A stretch of DNA of 22,397 bases, from contig JAAZVO010000008.1 in assembly GCA_018623405.1 (NCBI GenBank), positions 1 to 22,397 on the forward strand. Direction: 5' to 3'. This document shows positions 8,149 to 16,178 of this stretch, piece after piece. Source of the stretch: Crocinitomicaceae bacterium (GTDB lineage: Bacteria; Bacteroidota; Bacteroidia; Flavobacteriales_G; Salibacteraceae). Positions within the stretch are counted from its first letter, which is position 1; every line of letters begins with the position of its first letter. The notes under the pieces were generated by a model. It searched no databases. It saw nothing but the letters and a program-made list of their open reading frames with translations, and had not been told where the DNA came from. The position numbers and the translations under genes were made by a program.

Positions 8149-9077
8149 GAATTTTTAAAAATGATAGAGTTTATGAAGAAATAAAAAATAAAGGTTATGC
8201 TACCCTAAATAAGGTTAACCACGAAAAAATTGAAAACCTAAAAGCAATCCTCGGTAACTACAAAAACAATTTAAATTTTATTGGAGGTATTTCCATCTCA
8301 TTATTATTAAAAAATAAACAGCTAAGAAGGGAAATTCACTATTCAATAATTAAAGAGCTTGATACCTTCTTAAAATCGAACTTCACTGATTTTAAAGTTC
8401 CTATTGCACATTTTTTTTCAAAAAAACCAGGAGGAAACAAAGTAGAGCTACACCAAGACCCTATGATAACCTTGCAAAACCAACAACTAAGTTTTGGTTT
8501 ATGGTTACCTCTACAAGAAACAACAAAAACCAATGGCTGTGTTTGGGTTTTTCCAAAAAGCCATTTAATGTTTTCAAAGTTCCAAACTGATTTTCCGCCC
8601 TTCGAATATGAAAATGCTTTAGATGACATAATGAAAAAAATGATTCCAATAGAATTGGAGAAGGGGCAAGCCTTAATTATGGATAATCGCTTACTTCATT
8701 ATTCAACTGAAAATAAAGGTGATTTTATGCGCACTGGGGTGGTTATAAAAATCACCCACAAAGGTGCTGCGTTATTCACTTGTTATCCTTTTAAAGGCAA
8801 AAGGTATATATTAAAACAAATGGATGATTTTTATTTAAATAAAGATTGGGTTAATGGTAATTCATATAGTCCAAATGGAAAACTAGCCTTTATTATTGAT
8901 GGCCCAACCAAACCATTAATAAGAAATGAAGTTTTATCAAGAATTGAGACAAAAAACAACATTAATACTGAAGAGAAAGCCATGAGACTTCCTACCTTAA
9001 CAGAGAAGTTAAATTATACATTAACTAAATTCAAGTTATTTAAAAACTTTTCAATTTTTGAGCGGTCATCATCATAA
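8139..9077 (+). CDS. PhyH-family Fe(II)/2OG dioxygenase
   Basis: The 312-residue protein carries the full facial triad, H105-Q-D107 ('ELHQDPMITL') and H187 ('NRLLHYSTEN'), plus the 2OG-binding arginine R198. The PhyH core signature 'LPLQETTKTNGCVWVFPKSH' runs from 123 to 142. An intact triad predicts hydroxylation, desaturation or oxidative ring closure rather than halogenation. It starts inside the halogenase-like gene (ATG 8139, 10-base overlap), so the two are probably made together and may act in sequence on one substrate. The C-terminal region, about 280-312, is basic and aromatic ('LTKFKLFKNFSIFERSSS'), unlike the core. The last 64 bases lie under the 3' end of the opposing PhyH gene. 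Relatives such as phytanoyl-CoA hydroxylase and EctD do not define the substrate here. Confidence 0.88.
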   Translation: MVVGIFKNDRVYEEIKNKGYATLNKVNHEKIENLKAILGNYKNNLNFIGGISISLLLKNKQLRREIHYSIIKELDTFLKSNFTDFKVPIAHFFSKKPGGNKVELHQDPMITLQNQQLSFGLWLPLQETTKTNGCVWVFPKSHLMFSKFQTDFPPFEYENALDDIMKKMIPIELEKGQALIMDNRLLHYSTENKGDFMRTGVVIKITHKGAALFTCYPFKGKRYILKQMDDFYLNKDWVNGNSYSPNGKLAFIIDGPTKPLIRNEVLSRIETKNNINTEEKAMRLPTLTEKLNYTLTKFKLFKNFSIFERSSS

Positions 9078-9847
9078 GTGCCAATAAACTTTGCATTCTC
9101 TAATGGAGGATTATTAAAATCTCGAGCTTTCAAATACCAATCATCAGGAATTTCAAATTTATCAACTTTCCCCTCCTCACTCCTGTTAGAAGAAAAGTAA
9201 TAAAGTTTTGCAGATTTAGGGAGTATTCCAAAATGAACCACAGGCCTTTCATGAGCAGAGTAATTAGGCAGTCCGGCATGTATTGTTCTGTCGGCATAAA
9301 CCAATAAATCTCCTGAGTTCATAAAAATAGGTTCTGTAAATCTATCTTTCAATTCTTCATGATAATCTCTATAAGAACATTTCCCCATAACAGGAAGTGT
9401 TGCATGAGGATATTTATGACTGCCTGGTATTACCATCATTGGGCCGTTATGGAAGGCAATATCAACTAAAGGTATCCAAATGTTCCTATATTCAACTTCA
9501 TCTTCATCAGCAACAGAATAATCTCTATGAGGTGTATCTAGACCCTTTGGAACCATAGCACATTTACTCATAATTGTAGCCAAAGGAGCTCTGAATTCTT
9601 CAAATAAACTTTGAAGCTCATCATTTAGAAGTTTAAGGATATAACTACTAACTTTTTTTGATTCTTCTACGGGGATATGATACAAAGTATTCCACATTAA
9701 ATCTTCTCTCCTTTCAATGTGGTATTTAAAATATACTTTTCTGAGCTTTTCTACCTTTTGAAGGTCAATAAAATCTTTAATTAACACATAACCATCTTGT
9801 GAAAACTGTGACTCTAAAGCATTATTTTTGAAAGATACTTTTTGCAT
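9014..9847 (-). CDS. PhyH-family dioxygenase, HRD subgroup
   Basis: The 277-residue protein has H107-R-D109 ('TPHRDYSV'), H190 in 'YADRTIHAG' and R201 in 'ERPVVHFG', a complete Fe/2OG site. It is most like the product of the gene at 13577-14395. Both have 'ATIMSK' before the first His, HRD rather than HQDW, 'YADRT[IL]H' around the second His and a Trp-Asn-Thr near residue 53. Both also lack the R-[AG]-x-x-x-P segment found in most other copies. They form a distinct branch, probably with a different substrate or regiochemistry. The gene stands alone on the minus strand. It overlaps a PhyH gene at its 3' end by 64 bases and begins 10 bases from another PhyH gene at its 5' end. ATG at 9847 is the clear start. 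Confidence 0.88.
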   Translation of the reverse strand: MQKVSFKNNALESQFSQDGYVLIKDFIDLQKVEKLRKVYFKYHIERREDLMWNTLYHIPVEESKKVSSYILKLLNDELQSLFEEFRAPLATIMSKCAMVPKGLDTPHRDYSVADEDEVEYRNIWIPLVDIAFHNGPMMVIPGSHKYPHATLPVMGKCSYRDYHEELKDRFTEPIFMNSGDLLVYADRTIHAGLPNYSAHERPVVHFGILPKSAKLYYFSSNRSEEGKVDKFEIPDDWYLKARDFNNPPLENAKFIGTYDDDRSKIEKFLNNLNLVNV

Positions 9848-9857
9848 AAGAAAAATT

Positions 9858-10691
9858 GTGGATTATTATATTCCAAAAATATTTAGAAATATTTCAAATC
9901 AAAAATTCTTTTTAGAAAATGGTTTTTGTAAAATACGTTTTGGAACTAACAAAGAAATTAATGCCTGCATTAACCTATTTAATAACAATATTGGCAAGGT
10001 AGAAAAATATGGGTTTGAAGGAAATGATAACTTTGATATTAGGGAAAACAAGGCATCCAACTCTGAGAAAATAATTAAAATTTTTAAAGACTCATTAATT
10101 AAAAACTTCACAAATATTTCTCCTTTTTATGGTACCTATTTAGTTAAACCAACAGGAGAAAACTCAATAATTCCACCACATCAAGATTGGACAAATGTTG
10201 ATGAATCAAAGGATGTATCATTTGGAATTTGGATACCAATAGAAGATGTTAATACAGAAAATGGAGCTTTATTTTTTATTCCTGGCTCTCAAAAAATTAC
10301 AAATTCGGTGCGCACTAATAATCCATATCCATGGCCATTTGCCAAAGTTCAAAATGAATTAATGCATTTTGCGAAAACGGTTACCTGTAAAAAGGGGGAA
10401 GCCATAGTAATAAACCATAAGGTAATTCATGGCTCACATAAAAACACTACTAACAAGCCTAGAAATGTTTGCATTATTGGAGCAAAGAATAAGGATGCTC
10501 AATTAATTCATTTTTACTTGAAAGAAAAACCAAACAAAAGATTTGACCTGCAAAAAATCAAATATAAAGACAAGGATTTTCAAGAAATATTGAGGAACAA
10601 AAAACCTAAACCAATAAATTCCTCAAAGATTTCTGATTATACTTTCCCTTCATTTAATATAGATGATATTATTAAACACCTAGTTAATTGA
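9858..10691 (+). CDS. PhyH-family dioxygenase, HQDW subgroup
   Basis: Starting at GTG 9858 gives 277 residues, with H108-Q-D110 ('PPHQDWTNVD'), H191 ('KVIHGSH') and R202. 'WIPIEDVNTENGALFFIPGS' is the PhyH core signature. An alternative TTG at 9828 would add ten residues and overlap the divergent gene. The GTG is preferred because it places the N-terminal 'ENGF' and the metal ligands at the same residue numbers as in the paralogues. The catalytic site looks intact. The 'NPYPWPFAKV' segment replaces the R-[AG]-x-x-x-P motif of its siblings. The 3' end overlaps the convergent ABC ATPase gene by 12 bases. Only 10 bases separate its start from that of the divergent PhyH gene, so any promoter must lie inside the neighbouring coding region. 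Confidence 0.85.
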   Translation: MDYYIPKIFRNISNQKFFLENGFCKIRFGTNKEINACINLFNNNIGKVEKYGFEGNDNFDIRENKASNSEKIIKIFKDSLIKNFTNISPFYGTYLVKPTGENSIIPPHQDWTNVDESKDVSFGIWIPIEDVNTENGALFFIPGSQKITNSVRTNNPYPWPFAKVQNELMHFAKTVTCKKGEAIVINHKVIHGSHKNTTNKPRNVCIIGAKNKDAQLIHFYLKEKPNKRFDLQKIKYKDKDFQEILRNKKPKPINSSKISDYTFPSFNIDDIIKHLVN

Positions 10692-11810
10692 TTTATACCA
10701 CCTAAAAGGTAATTTAATTGGTTGGTTCCTTTCGGAAATATCCCACGGGTTTAATTCATTCTGGTTTTTAACAATTTTTATTGAAAATAAAGTGTCCTTT
10801 ATCAAATAAGTCTTTAAACTGGTACCTATCCATATGGTAAATGAAAACAAACCTTCTGAAAGTGTATTAGCATCTAATTCTACCTGAACTTCATTTGCTC
10901 CTTTAATCAAAAAATTTTCATTGCTGAATTTTGAACTTGATAAAATTAATGGGGTTTTTCCTGTAGAAATGTCAATAGAAGCATGTAAATCTTTTATTTC
11001 CTCTTTACAAATGATTTTCAGGTGAATTTTAATTTTTTTATCCGAATAAAGTGAAATCAAATGAGAATTCACCTTTTTGTTATTTACTAAAACACTGGTT
11101 AACAATACAGTAGAACTGTCATCACTTTTTATTTCCTTACCTTTATCTGGGAATTGATACTTGTAAAGTATTTCCTCAAAATCTCCAAATTCAAAATATT
11201 CTGAATTTAACAACATTGCTTTTTCGAAAATATCAACGTATCCATCTAGGTTATGGCTTGCATGAATTATATTAACACCTGATTTTTTTATTTCCCTAAT
11301 TCTTTTTATTGATTTTTCTTGGAATTTATAATCTCCTACTTGAAGGATTTCATCGATAAGTAATATGTCACATGGAAAAAAAATAGCACAAGAAAATGCT
11401 AATCTCAAAAACATACCACTTGAGTATGATTTTACTGGCATATCTAGGGCATTATCTAGCCCCGAAAATTCAATGATATTTTCATAAACTTCACTTAATT
11501 TTGATTTTGAAACTCCATGTAACTTTGAGGCAAAATGAATATTTTCCTTTCCAGATAATTCAGGGTGAAACCCCCCACCAATATCAATTACAGAAAGTAT
11601 TGTCCCTTTAATAATTATTTGTCCACTCGTTGGCTTTAATATTCCAGCCAATAATTTTAAAAGTGTGGTTTTTCCAGCGCCATTTCTACCTAAAACTGCA
11701 ATTGATTGCCCTTTAAATACACTAAAAGAAATATTTTTAATTGCATATTGGGTCTTTCCCTCCAAAAAAAATTTTTTAGAAATATTTCTTGCTTGTATTA
11801 TCTCATCCAT
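10680..11810 (-). CDS. wzt: ABC-transporter ATPase of glycan export, Wzt-like with C-terminal domain
   Basis: The 376-residue protein has an ABC ATPase domain at 1-220, with Walker A 'GRNGAGKTT' at 41-49, 'GGGFHPELSGKENI' at 78-91 (typical of the Wzt/TagH branch), signature 'YSSGM' at 129-133, Walker B 'ILLIDE' at 149-154 and switch His at 186. Residues about 230-376 form an extra beta-rich domain like the Wzt C-terminal domain. In O-antigen systems that domain can recognise the finished, end-modified glycan before export. It would pair with the permease encoded at 18968-19792, although seven other genes lie between them and wzm/wzt are usually adjacent. Together they would move a lipid-linked saccharide across the inner membrane. 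ATG 11810 is the start. The C-terminal domain is where recognition of the locus's product would be expected (inference). Confidence 0.88.
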   Translation of the reverse strand: MDEIIQARNISKKFFLEGKTQYAIKNISFSVFKGQSIAVLGRNGAGKTTLLKLLAGILKPTSGQIIIKGTILSVIDIGGGFHPELSGKENIHFASKLHGVSKSKLSEVYENIIEFSGLDNALDMPVKSYSSGMFLRLAFSCAIFFPCDILLIDEILQVGDYKFQEKSIKRIREIKKSGVNIIHASHNLDGYVDIFEKAMLLNSEYFEFGDFEEILYKYQFPDKGKEIKSDDSSTVLLTSVLVNNKKVNSHLISLYSDKKIKIHLKIICKEEIKDLHASIDISTGKTPLILSSSKFSNENFLIKGANEVQVELDANTLSEGLFSFTIWIGTSLKTYLIKDTLFSIKIVKNQNELNPWDISERNQPIKLPFRWYKSIN

Positions 11811-11869
11811 GTATATCTAAATAAATTCAGATAATTGCCAAAATTAGCCTAATCAAAATTAGCACTTAT
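11811..11869. promoter_or_regulatory. Divergent promoter region with a tandem 10-base repeat
   Basis: The 59-base gap between the wzt-like gene (minus) and a PhyH gene (plus) contains two exact copies of CAAAATTAGC, at 11839-11848 and 11854-11863, 15 bases apart. Read on the minus strand, each includes TAATTTTG, a perfect fit to the Bacteroidota -7 box TAnnTTTG. The proximal copy would give a leader of roughly 20 bases before the wzt ATG. The second copy could be an alternative start point or a regulator half-site. No similar box was seen for the plus-strand gene. Confidence 0.4.
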
Positions 11870-12775
11870 ATGGATAAGCCATTTTTAAATAAAAAGGATT
11901 TAAACAGTAAACTATTAAAGGATGGCTATGTAAAATTGAGCCTTTTTGTTCCTGAGCAATTAAAGAAAGTTAGAGATTTCTTTTTCTCAGAAACTCCCAA
12001 GAATTACCAAACTATGTTTTCTACTTTTTTTATACAGGATTATGAGTATAAGAAGGCAGTTAATACTTTTTTAAACCAGTTTATAGGCACAAGAATTAAA
12101 CATCAAATCTCCAGTGAATATTATTCAATTTTCTCCAACTTTATGGTTAAGCCTCCAATGAGTGAAAACCTATTATTGCATTCTGATTGGACCTATACTG
12201 ATGAGATAGAAAACTATTCTTATAATTTATGGGTGCCTTTGGAAAATATTAATTCAAATAATGGAGGGCTTTGGGTGGTGCCAAAATCTCATCAATTCAT
12301 GAATGCAATAAGGGGAATTAATCTTCCAAGGGTGCAGTACCTAAATGAATTTGAAATTCAAAATAGATATTCAATTCCCTTAAATGTAAATTTTGGTGAG
12401 GCAATCATTTGGAATTCTCGTTTACTTCATTTTTCCTTCCCAAATTTTTCTAAGAAAACACGTTTGGCTTTTTCAAATTTTTTTGTTCCAAAAACCTGCA
12501 ATAAATATTATTATTTCTTTGACTATGATAAAAATAAACTAAATAAATACGAAGTAAAAGATTCGAATTTTCTATTAACTCAAACTTATAACCAGCCTCC
12601 TGATATAAAATACCTTACCCAAAAACTAGAGCCTAACGTAATCGGAAAATTTGATATTCATAAATTTAAAAAGCAAGTAAGAAAATCCTCAATTATTAAT
12701 TCTTATAAAAGCTGGAAACTAATTAATAAGACTAAAAAGTTAATGCTTCAAGAAGGAACCTCACCTTTTACCTGA
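11870..12775 (+). CDS. PhyH-family dioxygenase, HSD variant
   Basis: The 301-residue protein has H104-S-D106 ('LLLHSDWTYTD'), H187 ('SRLLHFSFPN') and R198 ('KKTRLAFSN'), with the core signature 'WVPLENINSNNGGLWVVPKS' at 121-140 and 'IRGINLP' at 147-153. The metal and 2OG residues are complete, and only the middle residue of the HxD motif differs from the HQDW siblings. The C-terminus (about 262-301) is lysine-rich and probably helical. Isolated on the plus strand between two minus-strand units, it overlaps the methyltransferase gene's 3' end by 28 bases. The ATG at 11870 gives an N-terminus ('MDKPFLNKKDLNSKLLKDGY') that lines up with those of the other paralogues. Substrate unknown. Co-localisation with the exporter suggests glycan or glycolipid oxidation. 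Confidence 0.88.
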   Translation: MDKPFLNKKDLNSKLLKDGYVKLSLFVPEQLKKVRDFFFSETPKNYQTMFSTFFIQDYEYKKAVNTFLNQFIGTRIKHQISSEYYSIFSNFMVKPPMSENLLLHSDWTYTDEIENYSYNLWVPLENINSNNGGLWVVPKSHQFMNAIRGINLPRVQYLNEFEIQNRYSIPLNVNFGEAIIWNSRLLHFSFPNFSKKTRLAFSNFFVPKTCNKYYYFFDYDKNKLNKYEVKDSNFLLTQTYNQPPDIKYLTQKLEPNVIGKFDIHKFKKQVRKSSIINSYKSWKLINKTKKLMLQEGTSPFT

Positions 12776-13635
12776 AGGTAATATAGGTTTTGAAGAAAAT
12801 ATCTATTTAATCCATCACTAAGGTCGTGAATGGGTTTTGTGATTTTAATTTCAAAAAAGTCTACCGGAAAAATATATTCCTCCCAATTATCAATTTTCGA
12901 AATGCCTGTTAGCTCTTGAAATTCGTTAGAAATTGCTAGATTTTCAAAATCATTGATATCTAAATCAATAGTTTTTACAAAGTTTAATATGAACCCTTTT
13001 TTTCTAATAATTTTTAAAACTTCATACAAATCTGAAACATCATATTTGTATGATTCATTAATTCTGCCAACCTCATAATCAATTTTTTCTTTGTGAGATG
13101 AGATAATAGGTTCTTTCAAAAACAAGTCTTTTATATAGCAAATACCGCCCGGTTTAAGCATTTTCCAAGTTTCATCTAACAATATCTTTTTGTTGAATGA
13201 ATGGCCGAAGCTTTCCAAAAAATAAACCCCGTCGTAAGTCTCTTGTTCCAAAAAGCTGCTCATTTGGTGGTAATCTTTATGATGAACTTTAATGTAGTTA
13301 GCCTTTTGGTTTTTTATTATCTCCTCTTCTGCCTCTTTTACTTGTTCATCGGATACAGAAATGGCATCAATTTGAACTTTGAATTCTTTTGCAAAATGAA
13401 TAGCGGGCCCGCAAACGCCGCAACCTGCATCAATTAATTTATCTCCTTTATTAAAACCTGCTGAGTTAAACTCATAATTTAGAAGGTTTTCTAAATTATT
13501 TGTTCTAAATGCCTGAATAACATCACCATAAACCTTTTTAAATTGCTTGTGATAAGTATTATAAAATGCAGCAACATCACTCGGGGTAGATGAAGGCTTT
13601 TGGGGTTTCACCTTTTTTTTCTTCCAAAATATCAT
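12748..13635 (-). CDS. Class I SAM-dependent methyltransferase
   Basis: The 295-residue protein has motif I 'DAGCGVCG' at 69-76, an acidic residue near the end of strand 2 (D90, 'VQIDAISVSDEQV'), and 'LDETWKMLKPGG' at 153-164 ahead of strand 5. It is closest in style to the small-molecule O- or C-methyltransferases with an E-x-x-G-H-S segment (141-146). In Wzm/Wzt systems a methyltransferase can cap the glycan and set chain length, so that is one possible role; tailoring of an oxidised sugar is another. It is the last gene of the permease-led operon. Its ATG lies 59 bases inside the 3' end of the upstream PhyH gene, in the +1 frame, an unusually long overlap. An A8 run sits in that overlap. 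A GTG at codon 9 is an alternative start. Confidence 0.85.
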   Translation of the reverse strand: MIFWKKKKVKPQKPSSTPSDVAAFYNTYHKQFKKVYGDVIQAFRTNNLENLLNYEFNSAGFNKGDKLIDAGCGVCGPAIHFAKEFKVQIDAISVSDEQVKEAEEEIIKNQKANYIKVHHKDYHQMSSFLEQETYDGVYFLESFGHSFNKKILLDETWKMLKPGGICYIKDLFLKEPIISSHKEKIDYEVGRINESYKYDVSDLYEVLKIIRKKGFILNFVKTIDLDINDFENLAISNEFQELTGISKIDNWEEYIFPVDFFEIKITKPIHDLSDGLNRYFLQNLYYLQVKGEVPS

Positions 13636-14395
13636 ACGAATAGTCTTTTAAAAATTCTTCAGTACTTTTTAGACCGTTTCTATTTAAATAAAAATCCTTT
13701 TCTACCTCAAAAGCATCAATGCTATTAAATTCATTTCGCTTAAAGAAAAGAAATTTTGGCTGGAAAGGTAATAACCCAAAATGGCAAACCGGCCTTAGGG
13801 CATCAGAATTATTAGGAAATGAACCATGCAAAGTCCTGTCTGCGTAAATTATCAAGTCTCCGGCTGACGGCTCAAGACAAAGCAACTCATCTTTATAATA
13901 ATCAAGGGTTTTATTTGTTTGCCAACTTTCACCAAAGGGAACAATTCCATTCTTTAATTTATGAGAACCCTTTATGACATAAAGTTGTCCGTTGTTAGGC
14001 GTAATATCAATTAAAGGTAGCCAACAGTTCCAAAACATAAAAGAACGCTCATCTAAAATAGAGTTATCTCTATGCAACGGACAGTTGGTAGAATCACCTA
14101 TTAGCTTAGACATTATTGTAGCTTGAATTAACTCATATTCATCAAAATATTGACTTACAATTGGGCCTAGAATGCTAAGTAGCGAGGAGTTTGTTTGATC
14201 AAATTCATTATCAGGAAGGTCTAAAATAGTATTCCAAAAACCTAAATGCTTTGTTGGATATTTATGATATAATGAGTTAAAAACTTGCTTAATATTTTCT
14301 ACTTGGTCAGTTTCCATAAACCCCTTAATATGGAGATAACCATCTTCTTCCATTTTATGATGCCATACATGATTTTTAAGTTTCGGGGTTTTCAT
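13577..14395 (-). CDS. PhyH-family dioxygenase, HRD subgroup
   Basis: The 272-residue protein has H108-R-D110 ('CPLHRDNSI'), H190 in 'YADRTLHGS' and R201 in 'LRPVCHFG', a complete facial triad. It is the sister of the gene at 9014-9847: ligands fall at almost identical positions, and both share 'ATIMSK', the Trp-Asn-Thr near residue 54 and 'YADRT'. The other copies form a separate HQDW group. It is the sixth gene of the permease-led operon, two bases downstream of the preceding PhyH gene's stop. Its last 59 bases also encode the start of the methyltransferase in another frame. An eight-A run near codons 259-261 could allow some ribosomes or transcripts to shift and read on into the methyltransferase. 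Reaction and substrate are not identifiable. Confidence 0.88.
   Translation of the reverse strand: MKTPKLKNHVWHHKMEEDGYLHIKGFMETDQVENIKQVFNSLYHKYPTKHLGFWNTILDLPDNEFDQTNSSLLSILGPIVSQYFDEYELIQATIMSKLIGDSTNCPLHRDNSILDERSFMFWNCWLPLIDITPNNGQLYVIKGSHKLKNGIVPFGESWQTNKTLDYYKDELLCLEPSAGDLIIYADRTLHGSFPNNSDALRPVCHFGLLPFQPKFLFFKRNEFNSIDAFEVEKDFYLNRNGLKSTEEFLKDYSYDILEEKKGETPKAFIYPE
13613..13620 (-). other. A8 homopolymer (possible slippage site) in a gene overlap
   Basis: On the minus strand, eight consecutive A residues lie in the 59-base overlap between the PhyH gene (13577-14395) and the methyltransferase gene (12748-13635). Losing one A, in the genome or in the transcript, joins the PhyH frame to the methyltransferase frame (…EEKK-VKPQKP…), giving a fusion of about 548 residues. 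Gaining one A gives an immediate stop. The geometry is visible directly. Whether slippage occurs is unknown, and a sequencing or assembly error in the run is also possible. Confidence 0.35.
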
Positions 14396-14397
14396 TT

Positions 14398-15297
14398 TTA
14401 AGTGAATTTTGAAACTAATTGTTTAAAAAAATTACTTCTCTTCCCACTAATTCTTGAGTTTTTCTTAAATATTTTTAGTGCATTTGCCACACCGGTTGAG
14501 TCAAGTATTAACTTGTCATTAGCTTGCCATTCTTTTAGCAATTTACCCTTCGGTCTTTCCTGAATATCTTGGTAAAAATCATCAAAACTTATTAAAAAGT
14601 CTTCGTCCATTAAATACTGTTCTAGCTTTTCTTCTTGCCTATTATAATAGTGAAACAGCATAGGTGCCCCTTTACTTTTTACTCCTGCAGTTAAGGCCTT
14701 TCTAACTTCATTGGTTTTATTGGTTGAGGAGTAATGAATCAAACTTTGATTCAGAATTACTGCCTCGCCAGGTGCAGGCAAAATAGAAACCAAGCTTTCT
14801 TTAACTATTTCTTCATCATTTTGGAAGAAGAATGGTATTGTTGGCGCCCTTAAAGTTTTAAAATTATCAAAATGACTTCCAGGTAAAATATGGAGTGGAC
14901 CATTTTCAGGAGTGATTTTCGAAATTGGAACCCAACAGTTTATAGCATAATACTTTTCCTCATCCAGAATTGTCCAATCTTGATGTAATGGTAGTGCAGA
15001 GTTAAGCCCAGGTGTTTTAAACAAAAATGATCCACCAAAAGGCTGAAAATCAATAAATGTGTTTTGATAAGAAGAAGTTAAAACCTCAACAATTTTATCA
15101 CTAAAAAATTTTTTGAACTCTTTATTTGGGCTATAACTGGTTGAAACAAATCCTGTATAATTTACCTGCTGATACATTTCATCAAATAGGCTATCGAGCT
15201 GTTTCAATTGATCATTGCTTACCATGGGTAAAACAATGTACCCGTCTCTATCAAACAGAGCTTGATGCTCCTTATTTAAAAAGATTTGTTCCCTCAT
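14398..15297 (-). CDS. PhyH-family dioxygenase, HQDW subgroup
   Basis: The 299-residue protein has H105-Q-D107 ('LPLHQDWTILDE'), H188 ('QSLIHYSS') and R199, with 'WVPISKITPENGPLHILPGS' at 122-141 and 'LRAPTIP' at 149-155. The Fe/2OG site is intact. The N-terminus 'FLNKEHQALFDRDGYIVLP' is the shared opening of this paralogue family. The C-terminus 'NFFKQLVSKFT' is a short aromatic-basic helix resembling the tails of the next two upstream products. The ATG overlaps the upstream TGA by four bases (ATGA), and the stop lies two bases before the next gene, so it is translationally coupled in the permease-led operon. The likely role is hydroxylation or oxidative rearrangement of the locus's saccharide or lipid intermediate (inference). 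Confidence 0.9.
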   Translation of the reverse strand: MREQIFLNKEHQALFDRDGYIVLPMVSNDQLKQLDSLFDEMYQQVNYTGFVSTSYSPNKEFKKFFSDKIVEVLTSSYQNTFIDFQPFGGSFLFKTPGLNSALPLHQDWTILDEEKYYAINCWVPISKITPENGPLHILPGSHFDNFKTLRAPTIPFFFQNDEEIVKESLVSILPAPGEAVILNQSLIHYSSTNKTNEVRKALTAGVKSKGAPMLFHYYNRQEEKLEQYLMDEDFLISFDDFYQDIQERPKGKLLKEWQANDKLILDSTGVANALKIFKKNSRISGKRSNFFKQLVSKFT

Positions 15298-16178
15298 TTA
15301 AATATAGATTTAAACCAAGAGAAAATGGTTGGCTTTTGATTTAACTCTTTTATCTCATCAACACTTAAAGTGGGAAACTCATAATCAAATAACCCTAGAG
15401 ACTTTCCAATTTTAGGCCTATCAAAAATGTTCTGACCAAATTGCTCAAAGTCTGTCATAAAAGATTCATCCTGTTCAAACAACTCAATTTTGGACGGGTG
15501 TTTTTCTTTTGGGTAATAAGCTGTTCTAAAACGAACATCTTTATGGGAGAAATAGATATTGGTAACAATTCTTTTGTTTTCTGATAAATTTGGAGGAGAG
15601 TAGTGCAAAATGCTCTGGTCAAAAAATATTGCTTCGCCCGCTTTTAGATAAATCGGTGTCATTAACTCCGGAATAGATTTATAAACCTCATCATAAATAT
15701 TTGGAATTGACGCTCCCCTATAGGTAGGCATTATTCTGTGACTTTTTGGAATAGTATATAAAACGCCATTTTCATTATTTAAATCTATCAATGGGCACCA
15801 AATATTAATTCCGGTAAACTCACTTTCATCTACTAAAGTCATGTCTTGGTGCACGCCCATTACAGAATCGGGGCCGGGATATTTCACAATAAAACTTCCG
15901 CAAACCACTAAAATATCTTGAAGGTATTTTTCTATTGACCTTCCACCTACTCTTCTTATTTCTTCATCGGTGGTTTTTCGATATCCTTTGTCTTTTGAAA
16001 AAGTTGATGGATAAAAACCTGTTTCTTCTTTAGGGTGAAGTTTTTCATACAAACTTTTAAGGTATTCAATTTCCTCAGCATTGTAAAAAGGCAACCTTAC
16101 AAAGCCATTTTTTTCAAACTCGGATTGGGTAGCATCGTCTTTAAAGACCTTTTTCATTTGTTTTGGAAACTCAAACAT
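15294..16178 (-). CDS. PhyH-family dioxygenase, HQDM variant
   Basis: Starting from ATG 16178 the product has 294 residues. A TTG one codon upstream is possible but less likely, because the ATG shares one base with the preceding TGA (TGATG). Ligands are H110-Q-D112 ('GVHQDMTLVDES'), H192 ('QSILHYSPPN') and R203. The core is 'WCPLIDLNNENGVLYTIPKS', followed by 'YRGASIP'. Met replaces the usual Trp after HQD, which may alter the substrate pocket; the catalytic set is otherwise complete. The C-terminus 'TIFSWFKSIFK' is a short amphipathic aromatic-basic helix. It is a middle gene of the permease-led operon, coupled at both ends. Substrate unknown. Confidence 0.9.
   Translation of the reverse strand: MFEFPKQMKKVFKDDATQSEFEKNGFVRLPFYNAEEIEYLKSLYEKLHPKEETGFYPSTFSKDKGYRKTTDEEIRRVGGRSIEKYLQDILVVCGSFIVKYPGPDSVMGVHQDMTLVDESEFTGINIWCPLIDLNNENGVLYTIPKSHRIMPTYRGASIPNIYDEVYKSIPELMTPIYLKAGEAIFFDQSILHYSPPNLSENKRIVTNIYFSHKDVRFRTAYYPKEKHPSKIELFEQDESFMTDFEQFGQNIFDRPKIGKSLGLFDYEFPTLSVDEIKELNQKPTIFSWFKSIFK

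Noticed and set aside
9828..9857. TTG-initiated extension of the PhyH gene at 9858-10691
   Set aside because: It would overlap the divergent gene by 20 bases and shift the metal ligands ten residues away from the positions shared by paralogues; the GTG start fits better.
11839..11863. Tandem 10-base repeats as replication iterons or a CRISPR-like unit
   Set aside because: There are only two copies in a 59-base promoter gap, with no array, no replication gene and a simpler reading as -7 boxes.
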